64,000 nucleotides of DNA from Marmoricola sp. OAE513 (GTDB lineage Bacteria > Actinomycetota > Actinomycetes > Propionibacteriales > Nocardioidaceae), in NCBI RefSeq assembly GCF_040546585.1, contig NZ_JBEPOC010000001.1, forward strand, positions 2,666,001 to 2,730,000. Reading direction: 5' to 3'. Below, piece by piece: positions 8,408 to 17,406 of this stretch. The notes beneath the pieces were generated by a model. That model made no database searches, was not told where the DNA came from, and was given only the letters and a program-made list of their open reading frames with translations. How positions within the stretch are numbered: the stretch's first letter is position 1; every line of letters begins with the position of its first letter. The translations under genes and the position numbers were made by a program.

Positions 8408-9115
8408 ATGCACTTCGAGGTACTTCGTACGCAGGCACGAACAGGGGAGTCCTGGGCCGCCCTGGCCGACCGGCACCTGCCCGAGCCCGGGCCGGCTCTC
8501 GCGGTGGACCTCTCCGGCGACCCGCTGGTCTTCCGGACCGACCCGTCCCAGCGTCTCTCGGTCCGGCCGATGACGGCCGGCGACCTCGCCGACGTGACCC
8601 GATGGACCAACGAGCCGCACGTGGCCCAGTGGTGGGACGAGAACCGCTCGGCGGACCAGGTCGCCGCCTACTACGGGCCGGCGCTGGCGGGGGAGGATCC
8701 TACCCGGCTGTGGATCTGGGAGGTGAACGGGCGGTCGGTGGGCTTCGGTCAGGACTACCGGATCAGCGACCACCCCGAGTACGCGCTGCTGTCCTCGAAG
8801 CCTGACGCGGTCGGCATCGACTACGCGATCGGTGAGCCGGCGTTCGCGGGGCGGGGGTTGGGCACGAGCCTGATCTGGGTCTTCCTGCGCGACATCGTCT
8901 GGCCGGCGTACGCGGGGGTCACCGAGTTCTTCGCGGCGCCTGACCACCGCAACGCGGCCTCCCTCAGGCTGCTCGACAAGCTCGGCTTCACCCGCGGGCT
9001 CTGGTTCGACGAGCCGGGGTCCGACGGCAAGGTCGACACCGTCATCGGGTGCTCTCTCGATGTGGCGCAGGTCATGGGTCTTAACCTCTCGACCGCGGAG
9101 GTTACCGAGGAGTAA
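8408..9115 (+). CDS. GNAT acetyltransferase, AAC(6')/lysine-N-acyltransferase-like
   Basis: 235 residues. A roughly 45-residue N-terminal segment precedes the GNAT core, which contains RWTNEPHVAQWWDE near the start and the acetyl-CoA loop GRGLGT. The W-x-N-x-x-x-V-x-x-W-W pattern is shared with AAC(6')-Ib-type aminoglycoside acetyltransferases and with siderophore-related acyltransferases, so the substrate could be an aminoglycoside, a lysine side chain or another amine. I do not predict resistance from this alone. The last stop codon overlaps the -10 box of the next gene. Confidence 0.8.
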   Translation: MHFEVLRTQARTGESWAALADRHLPEPGPALAVDLSGDPLVFRTDPSQRLSVRPMTAGDLADVTRWTNEPHVAQWWDENRSADQVAAYYGPALAGEDPTRLWIWEVNGRSVGFGQDYRISDHPEYALLSSKPDAVGIDYAIGEPAFAGRGLGTSLIWVFLRDIVWPAYAGVTEFFAAPDHRNAASLRLLDKLGFTRGLWFDEPGSDGKVDTVIGCSLDVAQVMGLNLSTAEVTEE

Positions 9116-9118
9116 CAT
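9113..9118 (+). promoter_or_regulatory. -10 box, leaderless start of the hot-dog gene
   Basis: TAACAT followed by six bases and the ATG at 9125. The TAA is also the stop codon of the upstream acetyltransferase. Confidence 0.6.
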
Positions 9119-9124
9119 CTGGCC

Positions 9125-9613
9125 ATGGCCAACGTTGCTGATCTCTACAAAACCACCACCACGCTTCCAATCATCGGACCGCTGGTCGGTGAGCGCCTGT
9201 TCTCCCTCGCGTTCGCGCAGAAGGCGCCGTACTTCGCGAGCATCCACCCGCGGTTCACCAAGATCGAGCCGAATTACGCCGAGCTGGTGATCCCGAAGCG
9301 TCGTTCCGTGCAGAACCACATCGGCACGGTGCACGCGATCGCGCTGTGCAACGGCCTCGAGGCGGCGATGGGCGCGCTGGCCGAGTCGACCATCCCGAAG
9401 AACAAGCGGTGGATCCCCAAGGGGATGGACATCTCCTACACCGCCAAGGCGACCACCGACATCACCTGTGTCGCGGAGACCGATGCCGAGCAGTGGACCA
9501 GCGACAACCCCGACCTGCACGTGCGGGTCAAGGGCTACCGCACGGACGGCGTCGTGGTGATCGAGGGCGTCATCAAGCTCTGGGTGACCGAGAAGCCTTC
9601 GAAGGACGCCTGA
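9125..9613 (+). CDS. DUF4442 hot-dog fold protein
   Basis: 162 residues with the hot-dog pattern of the DUF4442/PaaI group: a central helix region IGTVHAIALCNGLEAAMGAL followed by the strands KGMDISYTAKATTDITCVAE and VRVKGYRTDGVVVIEG. Members are thioesterase-like and act on acyl-CoA or related thioesters, but many lack a defined substrate. The usual catalytic acid of active PaaI enzymes is not obvious, so activity is uncertain. It is probably transcribed as a leaderless mRNA. The dispersed palindromic element begins 25 bases after the stop. Confidence 0.82.
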   Translation: MANVADLYKTTTTLPIIGPLVGERLFSLAFAQKAPYFASIHPRFTKIEPNYAELVIPKRRSVQNHIGTVHAIALCNGLEAAMGALAESTIPKNKRWIPKGMDISYTAKATTDITCVAETDAEQWTSDNPDLHVRVKGYRTDGVVVIEGVIKLWVTEKPSKDA

Positions 9614-9638
9614 CCGCCAACGGTCGTCGGGCCGCCCC

Positions 9639-9740
9639 CGGTCGTCGAGCTTGTCGAGACGTCCTGACGTCGGCAGTGACCTCACTGCATCTCGGCAATC
9701 TCGATGACCGGGGCAGCTCGATGACCGGGGAAGCTCGAGG
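9639..9740. repeat. Bipartite dispersed palindromic element, copy 1
   Basis: The left arm GGTCGTCGAGCTTGTCGAGA (9640-9659) and the right arm CATCTCGGCAATCTCGATGA (9688-9707) are inverted repeats of each other with a short loop. Two extra right-arm fragments follow. It lies between two genes in tandem. Confidence 0.88.
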
Positions 9741-9823
9741 CCCGACCTGCATGACGCGCGTCACGTCCCGATTCGTACCGCAGTAGGACGCGCTCGGCCG
9801 GCCCGCGCCGGGACACTCTCCCC

Positions 9824-12823
9824 ATGAGCTCCGAAGCCGGTACGTCCTCCCCGCTGGCCCGGCTCGCGAGGTTCACCATCGCCAAGGCGCCGTGGATGAT
9901 CGGCGGCTGGCTGCTGTTCGTGATCGCCGTCAACGTGCTGGTGCCCCAGCTCGAGGTCGTCGTCGCGAAGGACAGCACCCCGTTCGTGCCCGACACCGCG
10001 CCGTCGCTGCGCGCGGTCAAGGACATGGACGCGACCTTCGGCAACGGCAAGAGCCGTTCATTCATCGTCGTGGTCGCCGAGCGCAAGGGCGGGCTGACCG
10101 CCGCCGACACGACCTTCGTCACGGGCCTGGCTGAGCGGCTGGAGAAGGACACCGAGAACGTCACCTACGTCCAGGACGTCAGCGAGCCGCAGCTGCGCGA
10201 GGCGTTGACCAGCAAGGACGGCGAGGCGACGTACTTCCAGGTCGGCCTGCCCGGCTACACCGGCGCCCCGACGTCGGTAGGACAGGTCGAGTCGATCCGC
10301 GAGGATGCCAAGTCCGGCAAGCCCGACGGTCTGGACATCAAGGTCACCGGTGCCTCCGCGACCGTCACCGACATGGTCGTCGAGGTCGAGAACAGCATCC
10401 TCAAGATCACCGCTGTCACGATGGTCGGGATCGCGCTGATCCTGTTCCTCATCTACCGCTCGGTCGCGACCACGGCCTTCGTGCTCGGCATCATCGGCGT
10501 CGCTCTCGGCGCCGCCCGCGGCATCACCGCCCTGCTCGGCAACGCCGACGTCTTCGACGTCTCGACCTTCACCGGCTCGTTCCTGACCGGTGTGGTCCTC
10601 GGCGCGACCACCGACTACGCGATTTTCCTGATCAGCAGGTACCACGAGCTGCGGCGCGAGGGCCTCGAGCCGGAGGAAGCCGCCCGTACGGCGTCCTCCC
10701 GCGTCTCGGCCGTCATCATCGGCTCGGCGCTCACCGTCGTCCTCGCCAACGCCTGCCTGGGGCTGGCCCACGTGGGCCTGTTCCGTACGACGGGACCGGC
10801 GATCGCGGTCAGCGTGCTGCTCGCGCTAGGCATCTCGCTCTCGCTCACCCCGCCGCTGCTGGCCATCCTCGGCAAGCGCGGCCTTCTGGAACCACGGAAG
10901 CGTCCGAGCAGCTCGCGTGGCTGGGAACGACTCGGCAAGCAGGTCGTCGCCCACCCAGCACGCGTCCTGGCCGCGGGCGTCGTCCCGCTCGTCGTCCTGG
11001 CGGCGTTCTTCCCGGCGTTCACCCCGAGCTACGACGAACGCAGTCCGCAGCCGAAGGACACCGAGAGCAACCTCGGCTACCGGGTCATGGACGCGCACTT
11101 CACCAAGAACGAGGCGCTGCCGGACTTCGTCTTGATCACCGCCGACCACGACCTGCGCAACCCGACCGATCTGGCCTCTCTCGAGCAGGCCTCGGCGGCA
11201 GCCGCCCGCGTGGACGGTGTCACCTCGGTGCGCGCGGTCACCCGCCCGACCGGTACGACGATCCAGCAGGCCTCGCTGCGCAACCAGACCGGCGTCATCG
11301 GCGACAAGCTCGAGGACGCGGGCAAGCAGCTCAAGGCGGGCGAGAAGAAGACCGACCGGCTCGTCGACGGAGCCGGTGAGCTCGACGAGGGCGCCACCCA
11401 GGTGGCCCGCGGGGCCGGCGACGCCGCGGACGGAGCCGGGCGGCTGCTCACGGGTGTCGAGAAGCTGCACGCGGGCCTGGAGAAGCTCGCCGCCGGAAGC
11501 GGATCCGCGGCCGGCGGCAGCACGCAGCTGCGGCAGGGAGCCGATCAGCTCGCCGACGGACTGGAGGCTGCTGTCAGTCAGACCCAGCTCGCGGTGGACG
11601 GCCTCGGCCTGGCTCACCAGGCACTGGGCAAGAGCCTCACCTGCGGGCTGGACCCCTACTGCAACGGCGCCCGCGACGGCATCAAGAAGATCTGGGTCGC
11701 CGAGCGGGACCAGCTCGTCCCGGGCCTGCGTGCTGCAGCGAAGGGCGCGCGTCAGCTCGCCGACGGCGCGGTCGACCTGGAGACCGGGCTGCGGAAGATC
11801 CGCAACGGCCTCGACACCGCCGAGAACGGGTCCGCCCAGCTCGTCGACGCCCAGCGCACCCTGTCCGACGGTCTCGGGAAGCTGGCCGACGGAACCGGTC
11901 AGGTCGCCGACGGCACCGGACTGGTCGCCGGCGGCACCAAGAAGCTGGCCGGATCGGTCACCGAGCTCCAGGCCGGGCTGAACGCCGCGGCGACGTACCT
12001 CCAGGGCGTGGCGAGGTCGACCCCGCCGTCCAGCGGCGGCTTCTACCTGCCGCCCAGCGCCCTGAAGGACTCCCGGTTCGCGCTCGCCAGCGGTGCCTAC
12101 CTGTCGCCGGACGGCAAGGTCGCCCGGCTGATCGTGCTCGGTGACTCCGACCCGTTCGGTCGCCCTGCCGCCGACCGTTCCGGTGACGTCACGGACGCGG
12201 TCACCGAGAGCCTCAGCGGAACGAGCCTGGAGGGCAGCAAGGTCGCGGCCACGGGCATGGCCTCCACGAACGCCGACATCGCCGAGCTCTCGCAGTCGGA
12301 CTTCCGGCTGGTCGCGATCGCTGCCCTGATCGCGGTCTACCTGGTCCTGCTGCTCCTGATCCGCAGCATCGTCGCGGCCACGTTCCTGCTTGCCTCCGTC
12401 GTGCTCTCGTACGCCGCCACGATGGGCCTGGCGATCCTGGTCTGGCAGATCATCGGCGGCACGCCGATCGAGTGGACGGTGGCCTGCATCGCCTTCGTCC
12501 TGCTGGTCGCGGTCGGGGCGGACTACAACCTGCTGCTGATCAAACGCGTGCACGAGGAGGCGCCGGACGGCTCCCGTGAGGGGGTGGCCCGTGCGGTCGC
12601 GCTGACCGGTGGCGTGATCACCGCGGCCGGCGTGATCTTCGCGGCATCGCTGTTCGCGATGATGAGCGGTTCGGTGACGACGCTGGTCCAGCTCGGCTTC
12701 ACCGCGGGCATCGGCCTGCTGATCGACACGTTCGTGGTGCGCACCCTGGTGGTGCCGGCGTTCGCGGCGATCGTCGGGCCGAAGCTGTGGTGGCCCTCGA
12801 AGGTTCCCGCGTCCACCGACTAG
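9824..12823 (+). CDS. MmpL/RND-family transporter with long DGA-repeat periplasmic coiled region
   Basis: 999 residues. It has two RND halves, each with one membrane helix followed by an outer domain and a block of five helices. The first block contains GATTDYAIFLISRYHELR and the second VGADYNLLLIKRVHEE, the Asp-Tyr pairs used for proton relay in MmpL proteins. The second outer domain (about 500-740) is unusually long and full of L-A-D-G-x-G-x-V/L repeats, the pattern of YhgE/Pip-type phage-infection proteins, suggesting a long helical stalk. It likely exports a lipid or cell-envelope product by proton motive force. A shared terminator separates it from the convergent amidase gene. Confidence 0.9.
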   Translation: MSSEAGTSSPLARLARFTIAKAPWMIGGWLLFVIAVNVLVPQLEVVVAKDSTPFVPDTAPSLRAVKDMDATFGNGKSRSFIVVVAERKGGLTAADTTFVTGLAERLEKDTENVTYVQDVSEPQLREALTSKDGEATYFQVGLPGYTGAPTSVGQVESIREDAKSGKPDGLDIKVTGASATVTDMVVEVENSILKITAVTMVGIALILFLIYRSVATTAFVLGIIGVALGAARGITALLGNADVFDVSTFTGSFLTGVVLGATTDYAIFLISRYHELRREGLEPEEAARTASSRVSAVIIGSALTVVLANACLGLAHVGLFRTTGPAIAVSVLLALGISLSLTPPLLAILGKRGLLEPRKRPSSSRGWERLGKQVVAHPARVLAAGVVPLVVLAAFFPAFTPSYDERSPQPKDTESNLGYRVMDAHFTKNEALPDFVLITADHDLRNPTDLASLEQASAAAARVDGVTSVRAVTRPTGTTIQQASLRNQTGVIGDKLEDAGKQLKAGEKKTDRLVDGAGELDEGATQVARGAGDAADGAGRLLTGVEKLHAGLEKLAAGSGSAAGGSTQLRQGADQLADGLEAAVSQTQLAVDGLGLAHQALGKSLTCGLDPYCNGARDGIKKIWVAERDQLVPGLRAAAKGARQLADGAVDLETGLRKIRNGLDTAENGSAQLVDAQRTLSDGLGKLADGTGQVADGTGLVAGGTKKLAGSVTELQAGLNAAATYLQGVARSTPPSSGGFYLPPSALKDSRFALASGAYLSPDGKVARLIVLGDSDPFGRPAADRSGDVTDAVTESLSGTSLEGSKVAATGMASTNADIAELSQSDFRLVAIAALIAVYLVLLLLIRSIVAATFLLASVVLSYAATMGLAILVWQIIGGTPIEWTVACIAFVLLVAVGADYNLLLIKRVHEEAPDGSREGVARAVALTGGVITAAGVIFAASLFAMMSGSVTTLVQLGFTAGIGLLIDTFVVRTLVVPAFAAIVGPKLWWPSKVPASTD

Positions 12824-12832
12824 GACGAACGA

Positions 12833-12857
12833 CCCCACGCCCGTGGGGAGCGTGGGG
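12833..12857. terminator. Bidirectional hairpin between MmpL and amidase genes
   Basis: CCCCACGC (12833-12840) pairs with GCGTGGGG (12850-12857) across a nine-base loop, placed between the two convergent 3' ends. Confidence 0.65.
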
Positions 12858-12877
12858 CCGTCCGAGCTTTCAGGTGA

Positions 12878-15712
12878 CTAGCGCACGACCTTGAAGGTGA
12901 AGGTCTTGCTGGCCGATGCCGTCCCTCCCGTGGGGTGCAGGACCACCTTGAGCGGGTAGCTGCCCGCGACGCTCTTCGCCGGCAGGAGGAAACCTGCGGT
13001 TCCCTTGTTGAGGACGAGCTCGTCCTTGATCAGCACGCCGGCGTAGTAGACGTCGATCGCGCCGGTGACCTTCGGGCCGAAGAGCGCACCGGTCGCCACC
13101 ACGATCCCCGGCTTCTTGTTGACCTTCCCCTTGAGCGGGAAGACCGCGATGGTCGTGCCGAACTTGGTGACCGCGACCTTGTTCGAGGTTGCTACCCCGT
13201 CAGCGTGGTCCTCCAGCGAGGCCGTCACCCGGACCGACAGCTTGTGCCCGACGTCCACCTTCTTCACCGTGTACGACGTCCCCGTGGCGTTCGCGATCGG
13301 GAGGCCGTCGAGCAGCCACTGGTAGCCGAGGGTGACACCGTCGAGGTCCCAGGTGCCGCCCTTCGCGGTCATCACGCCACCCGGCAGCGAGTTGCCCTCG
13401 ATCAGCGGGTCGGTGGTGGCCACGGCCGGGTCGAGCAGGGCGACGGCCACGTCCACCGAGCCAAGCGTGGACTCGGTGCTGGTGGTCAGGTCGGTCGCGA
13501 TCTTCCTGATCCCGTCGGCCGTCACCGTGGCGGTGCCGTCCTTCTTCGCCTTGAACTTCAGCTTCACCAGCGTGGCCTGACCGGTGGTCGCCGGCGAGGT
13601 GCCGAGCTTGGTGTGCACGACGTGCAGGTCACCGCTGCCGGTCTCGTCGACGTACGTCGCACCGCTGATGTCCGTGGTCGCACTGCCGGCCACGTAGCTC
13701 AGCTTGGAGGCGTCGAAGCCGAGGTCGAGGTCGTAGGCGTACAGGTCGGTGGCGCCGGTCGTGGCCACGGTGATCTCGACGGTGTCCCCGATCTTCACGT
13801 CGTTGTCGTCGACGGTGACCGTGTACGGCTCGACGCTGGCGGGGGCTGCCGCGACCGTCGGGCTGACCGGCGGAGCCGCGGGCGCGAGAGCCGGGTAGAG
13901 CGACGGTGCGGTGCGCCACTTGGTGGCCTGCTCGTAGGCGTAGGTCAGGCCGATGAGCTTGCCCTCGTCGTACGCGCGACCCAGGAACTCCAGGTTCACG
14001 CCCAGTCCGGTACCCAGGGCGGAGTTGTCGGCCGCGATGGTCTGGCCCATCGGGATCGACACCGCCGGCAGGCCGGTGTTCGGGCTGAGCCGGAGGTTGG
14101 TGCCGATGGTCGTGTAGACCCCGGCGCTCGGGTAGATCAACGCGTCGTAGGCCCCCTCGTCCATCGCCGCGGTGACGGTCGCGCGGCTGGTGTTGATCAC
14201 GTTGGTGTGCGAGGCCATCCAGCTCGCGTACTGCGTGGGCGTGATCACCTTGCGCTGGTTGAACGTCGAGAGCCGCGACGGCACGTACCTGCCGGAGTCG
14301 ATGATCCCCTGCATCGTGTTCGCCGTGACCCCCGGGTTGAGGTGGTTGGCGATGTAGATGTCGAGGTCGTGCTTCATCTCGCTCGTGCTGCCGCTGCCCT
14401 CGTTGAGCGTGGCGGAGATGTTCGGGATCGTGATCGGACTGACGGTCGCTCCGAGCTCGGTGAGCTTGGCGACGGCCTGGTCGAAGAGCCGCTTCGGCAC
14501 GCCGCTGGTCGGCACCATCGAGGCGACGTAGCCGAACTTCTTGCCCGTCAGGGCCTTCGGGTCCAGGTAGGACGTGTAGGACGTCGGCACCTTGCCCGAC
14601 TGCCCGGAGGTGACCGGGTCGTTGGGGTCGACGCCGGTGACCGAGTCGAGCGCGATCGCCGCGTCGGTGACCGACCGTGCGATCGGGCCGCCGGTGTCCT
14701 GCGACAGCGCGAGCGGGACGATGCCGTCGCGACTGGCCAGGCCGACTGTCGGCCGGATGCCGACGAGCTGGTTGTACGACGACGGGACCCGGATAGAGCC
14801 GCCGGTGTCGGTGCCGAAACCGATGGCGCCGAGGTTGGCCGCGATCGAGGCTCCGGTGCCGCCGCTGGACCCGCCGGCCGTGCTGGCGAGTCGGTACGGG
14901 CTCGCGACCAGCTTGGAGGTGCCGGACGGGAGGTAGCTGGAGTACTCGGACACGAAGCCGAACGCGAACTCGTCGAGCGTCGCCTTGCCCAGGATGATCG
15001 CGCCGTCGGACCTGAGCCCGTTGACCATGAACGCGTCGTCGGAGGTCTGGTTGGCGTCCCAGCAGCCGCAACCGGCCGTGGTGGGCATGTCCTTGGTGTC
15101 GTAGTTGTCCTTGAGCAGGATCGGGATGCCGTCGACCATGCTGCGCGGGCCGCCGTTCGCGGCACGGGCGGCGTCGCTGGCGGCGGCGGCCTCGAGCGCG
15201 ACGCTGCTGGCGGTGATGATCGAGTTCAGCGCACGACTGTGGGTGTCGTCGGTGAGCTTGTCGTACGCCGCGATCCGGTCCAGGTAGGCCTGGGTCAGCT
15301 GGACGCTGGTGACGACACCGGCATTCATCGCCTTCTGCATCTCCACGGCGTCGGACTCCAGCAGCTGGAACGGGCCGTCGTCGTACAGCAGGCGTCGGCT
15401 CAGGTCGGCGACGTCAGTCGCGGTGATGCTGAGGTCACCGTCGTAGTCCGCGGCGGACACGGCGCTCCAGCCGGCGTCGGTGCTGACGGTGCCGAGCGCG
15501 GCACCGAGCGCGTCGAGGTCCGCGCGGGTCAGCTGGCCGTCGCCGGTGATGTCGCCCTTCGTGTAGTACGGCGCGAGGAAGCCGGCCGAGGTGGCCGGCG
15601 CGGCCGGCGGGTCGGCCTCGGCCTTGCTGGCGCCGACGGCGAGGGCGGCGATCGACAGGCTGGTTGCCAGGGCGATCGAGGCGGTCTTGGCAACGGTTCT
15701 GCGTGACAGCAT
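12878..15712 (-). CDS. Secreted amidase with dockerin-like, cohesin-like and Ig-like domains
   Basis: 944 residues. The signal peptide carries a double Arg (LSRRTVAK) and ends near ASKAEA. Residues 53-110 form a dockerin-like pair of calcium loops (DITGDGQLTRAD and DYDGDLSITATD). Residues 115-605 are an amidase-signature domain with the triad Lys (ILLKDN, about 202), cis-Ser (GGSSGG, about 284) and nucleophile Ser (GTDTGGSIR, about 307). Residues about 628-760 look like a cohesin (YTVTVDDNDVKIGDTVEITV). An Ig-like domain with YQWLLDGLPI and a final beta domain follow. It should hydrolyse an amide or ester outside the cell. A GTG codon sits just before the chosen ATG, with GGAGG upstream. Confidence 0.88.
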   Translation of the reverse strand: MLSRRTVAKTASIALATSLSIAALAVGASKAEADPPAAPATSAGFLAPYYTKGDITGDGQLTRADLDALGAALGTVSTDAGWSAVSAADYDGDLSITATDVADLSRRLLYDDGPFQLLESDAVEMQKAMNAGVVTSVQLTQAYLDRIAAYDKLTDDTHSRALNSIITASSVALEAAAASDAARAANGGPRSMVDGIPILLKDNYDTKDMPTTAGCGCWDANQTSDDAFMVNGLRSDGAIILGKATLDEFAFGFVSEYSSYLPSGTSKLVASPYRLASTAGGSSGGTGASIAANLGAIGFGTDTGGSIRVPSSYNQLVGIRPTVGLASRDGIVPLALSQDTGGPIARSVTDAAIALDSVTGVDPNDPVTSGQSGKVPTSYTSYLDPKALTGKKFGYVASMVPTSGVPKRLFDQAVAKLTELGATVSPITIPNISATLNEGSGSTSEMKHDLDIYIANHLNPGVTANTMQGIIDSGRYVPSRLSTFNQRKVITPTQYASWMASHTNVINTSRATVTAAMDEGAYDALIYPSAGVYTTIGTNLRLSPNTGLPAVSIPMGQTIAADNSALGTGLGVNLEFLGRAYDEGKLIGLTYAYEQATKWRTAPSLYPALAPAAPPVSPTVAAAPASVEPYTVTVDDNDVKIGDTVEITVATTGATDLYAYDLDLGFDASKLSYVAGSATTDISGATYVDETGSGDLHVVHTKLGTSPATTGQATLVKLKFKAKKDGTATVTADGIRKIATDLTTSTESTLGSVDVAVALLDPAVATTDPLIEGNSLPGGVMTAKGGTWDLDGVTLGYQWLLDGLPIANATGTSYTVKKVDVGHKLSVRVTASLEDHADGVATSNKVAVTKFGTTIAVFPLKGKVNKKPGIVVATGALFGPKVTGAIDVYYAGVLIKDELVLNKGTAGFLLPAKSVAGSYPLKVVLHPTGGTASASKTFTFKVVR

Positions 15713-15873
15713 CACGGTGGGTCCTCCAGGTGAGCAGACAAGGGGTGGGCGTGGGAGACCGAGAGGGCAGTAGCAAACGCGCTCGCTGTTTCGCGGACGG
15801 GTCAGAACCGTTTCTCGCGGCGACGAGACCCGTGAACACTGTGTTGCAGCGAATGAGACAGGGGCGCGGCACG

Positions 15874-15879
15874 TAGCCT
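15874..15879 (+). promoter_or_regulatory. -10 box, leaderless start of GtrII-like gene 1
   Basis: TAGCCT, six bases, then GTG at 15886. The 17 bases around it are nearly identical to those before the paralog at 17407. Confidence 0.65.
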
Positions 15880-15885
15880 GCTGCG

Positions 15886-17322
15886 GTGACTTCCGGAGAC
15901 GCCCAGGCTGCGACGCAGTCCGAGCGACCCGACCGATCCGCCTGGCTCCCGGTCGCCCTCGGTCTCGTCCTCGTCGTTCTTGCGACGAGGGTCTACCTCC
16001 AGGTCGCGCACCCGTTCCTCTCCCACGACGACTGGGACTACCTGAATCCGGTTGAACCGGTGCGCGAGGAGTCGCAGCTGCGGCGGGTCCTGTGGGAAGG
16101 GCGCTGGCTCAACTACTACTGGTGGCGCGGGCCGGGGCACCTGTTCTCGCCCGTGGGCGCCGTGCTCCTGTTCCAGCTCTCGCTGCTGGTCTTCGCGGTG
16201 CGGATCGCCTGGACCTGGGCGACCGGCTGGCTGCGCCTCCCGGTGGTCGTCGCGGTGGCCGCGAGTCCGATGGTCACGGACCTCTCCTACTGGCCGGCGA
16301 CCCTCGACCTGACGATGCTGCTACTCGCGGTCTCGGTGTGCACCCTGCGCCGGTGCGCAGCGGATCCGCGGCTCCTGGTGCTCTGGATCGCGGCCTCGAC
16401 GCTCCTGATGTTCCTCACCTACCCGGCGAACGCGCTGCTCGTCCTGGTCGTCCTCTGCGTCGAGCTGCTGGACCGGCCGGTGCGCGAGCTCGTGCGGGTG
16501 GTCGTCGTGTTCCTCGCGTCGTACGGCTTGAGCACCCTGCTGGTCTTCTCGCTGAACAAGGCACAGTTCGGCGTCTTCGGCCTCGAGGTGCTGCCGTTCC
16601 GCAACCCGAACAAGCTGCGGAGCCTCGGCGACCTCGGCGAGAACGTCCGCCGCTCCCTCGACCAGCTCGGCGACCTGCTCGGGTACGCCACGGCTCCGCT
16701 GCTCCTCGGGGTCGCGGCGTACGGCGTGTGCCTGGCGGTGCCCGCGCTGCGCGAACGTGCGCTCCGCGTGCTCGCGCTGGCCGTGCTCTGCTTCGGCATA
16801 CATTCCTCGGCCACGATCCTGACCGGCGCGACGATCCCGTTCCGGTCGATGGGCTGGGTGTGGTTGCTCATCCTGCTGCCGTTCGTCTGGCTGGCGCAGA
16901 CCCGCCCGGTGCCGTCGCCGCGCCTGACGGCGATCGGAGCGACGGTGGCTCTCGTGCTCGTGGCGGGTTGGGGGGTCCGGTACGTGCGCGAGGGCGTCGA
17001 CTACAACCAGAACCGCCAGGACGTGCTCTCCTCGGTGGAGGACGAGGTCGTGGACGCGCTACGCGAGAACCCGGATGCCCCGGTGATCCTCTTCCGCACC
17101 CGCAGCCAGGTCGAGACTGGCCGGACTTCGAAGGAAGCGCAGTACCTCGGCGCGAAGATGTATCACGACCACCGGATCCGTGCGGTCAACTGCTCGCCGG
17201 AGACCTGCCGGTTCTTCGACTCTGCGGCGGCGCGGGCCGAGCGGAAGGGGAGCGTCCGCGTCGTCGACGGACAGATCCTCGTCGCTCCGCCGCATTTCAC
17301 CCCCTCCGGGCACGATGTCTAG
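15886..17322 (+). CDS. GtrII-like multi-pass membrane protein (putative GT-C glycosyltransferase), copy 1
   Basis: 478 residues with about ten membrane helices. The first outer loop holds HPFLSHDDWDYLNP. Paired acidic residues in this position are the metal/donor site of GT-C glycosyltransferases, and the overall pattern resembles the GtrII family that decorates surface polysaccharide from a lipid-linked sugar. Further conserved elements shared with its neighbour are GRWLNYYWWR, TDLSYWPAT and PFRSMGWVW. A C-terminal soluble domain of about 110 residues ends the protein. The donor and acceptor are unknown. It forms a tandem pair with the next gene. Confidence 0.7.
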   Translation: MTSGDAQAATQSERPDRSAWLPVALGLVLVVLATRVYLQVAHPFLSHDDWDYLNPVEPVREESQLRRVLWEGRWLNYYWWRGPGHLFSPVGAVLLFQLSLLVFAVRIAWTWATGWLRLPVVVAVAASPMVTDLSYWPATLDLTMLLLAVSVCTLRRCAADPRLLVLWIAASTLLMFLTYPANALLVLVVLCVELLDRPVRELVRVVVVFLASYGLSTLLVFSLNKAQFGVFGLEVLPFRNPNKLRSLGDLGENVRRSLDQLGDLLGYATAPLLLGVAAYGVCLAVPALRERALRVLALAVLCFGIHSSATILTGATIPFRSMGWVWLLILLPFVWLAQTRPVPSPRLTAIGATVALVLVAGWGVRYVREGVDYNQNRQDVLSSVEDEVVDALRENPDAPVILFRTRSQVETGRTSKEAQYLGAKMYHDHRIRAVNCSPETCRFFDSAAARAERKGSVRVVDGQILVAPPHFTPSGHDV

Positions 17323-17394
17323 GAGTGCGCCGCAGGCAGTTCTGGGGTGGGGCGACTCCGTCGTGGCGGCCCCTCTACCGCGCCACCCGCCACG

Positions 17395-17400
17395 TAGCAT
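17395..17400 (+). promoter_or_regulatory. -10 box, leaderless start of GtrII-like gene 2
   Basis: TAGCAT, six bases (GCTGCG), then ATG at 17407, matching the promoter of the upstream paralog. Confidence 0.65.
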
Positions 17401-17406
17401 GCTGCG

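Noticed and set aside
9573-9764. Short minus-strand frame with TSRQARRP in the palindromic element
   Set aside because: It reflects the repeat's reverse reading. There is no start signal or coherent protein.
12935-15706. A 923-residue open frame on the plus strand opposite the amidase
   Set aside because: It is an antisense shadow caused by high GC. The minus strand has clear domains and a signal peptide.
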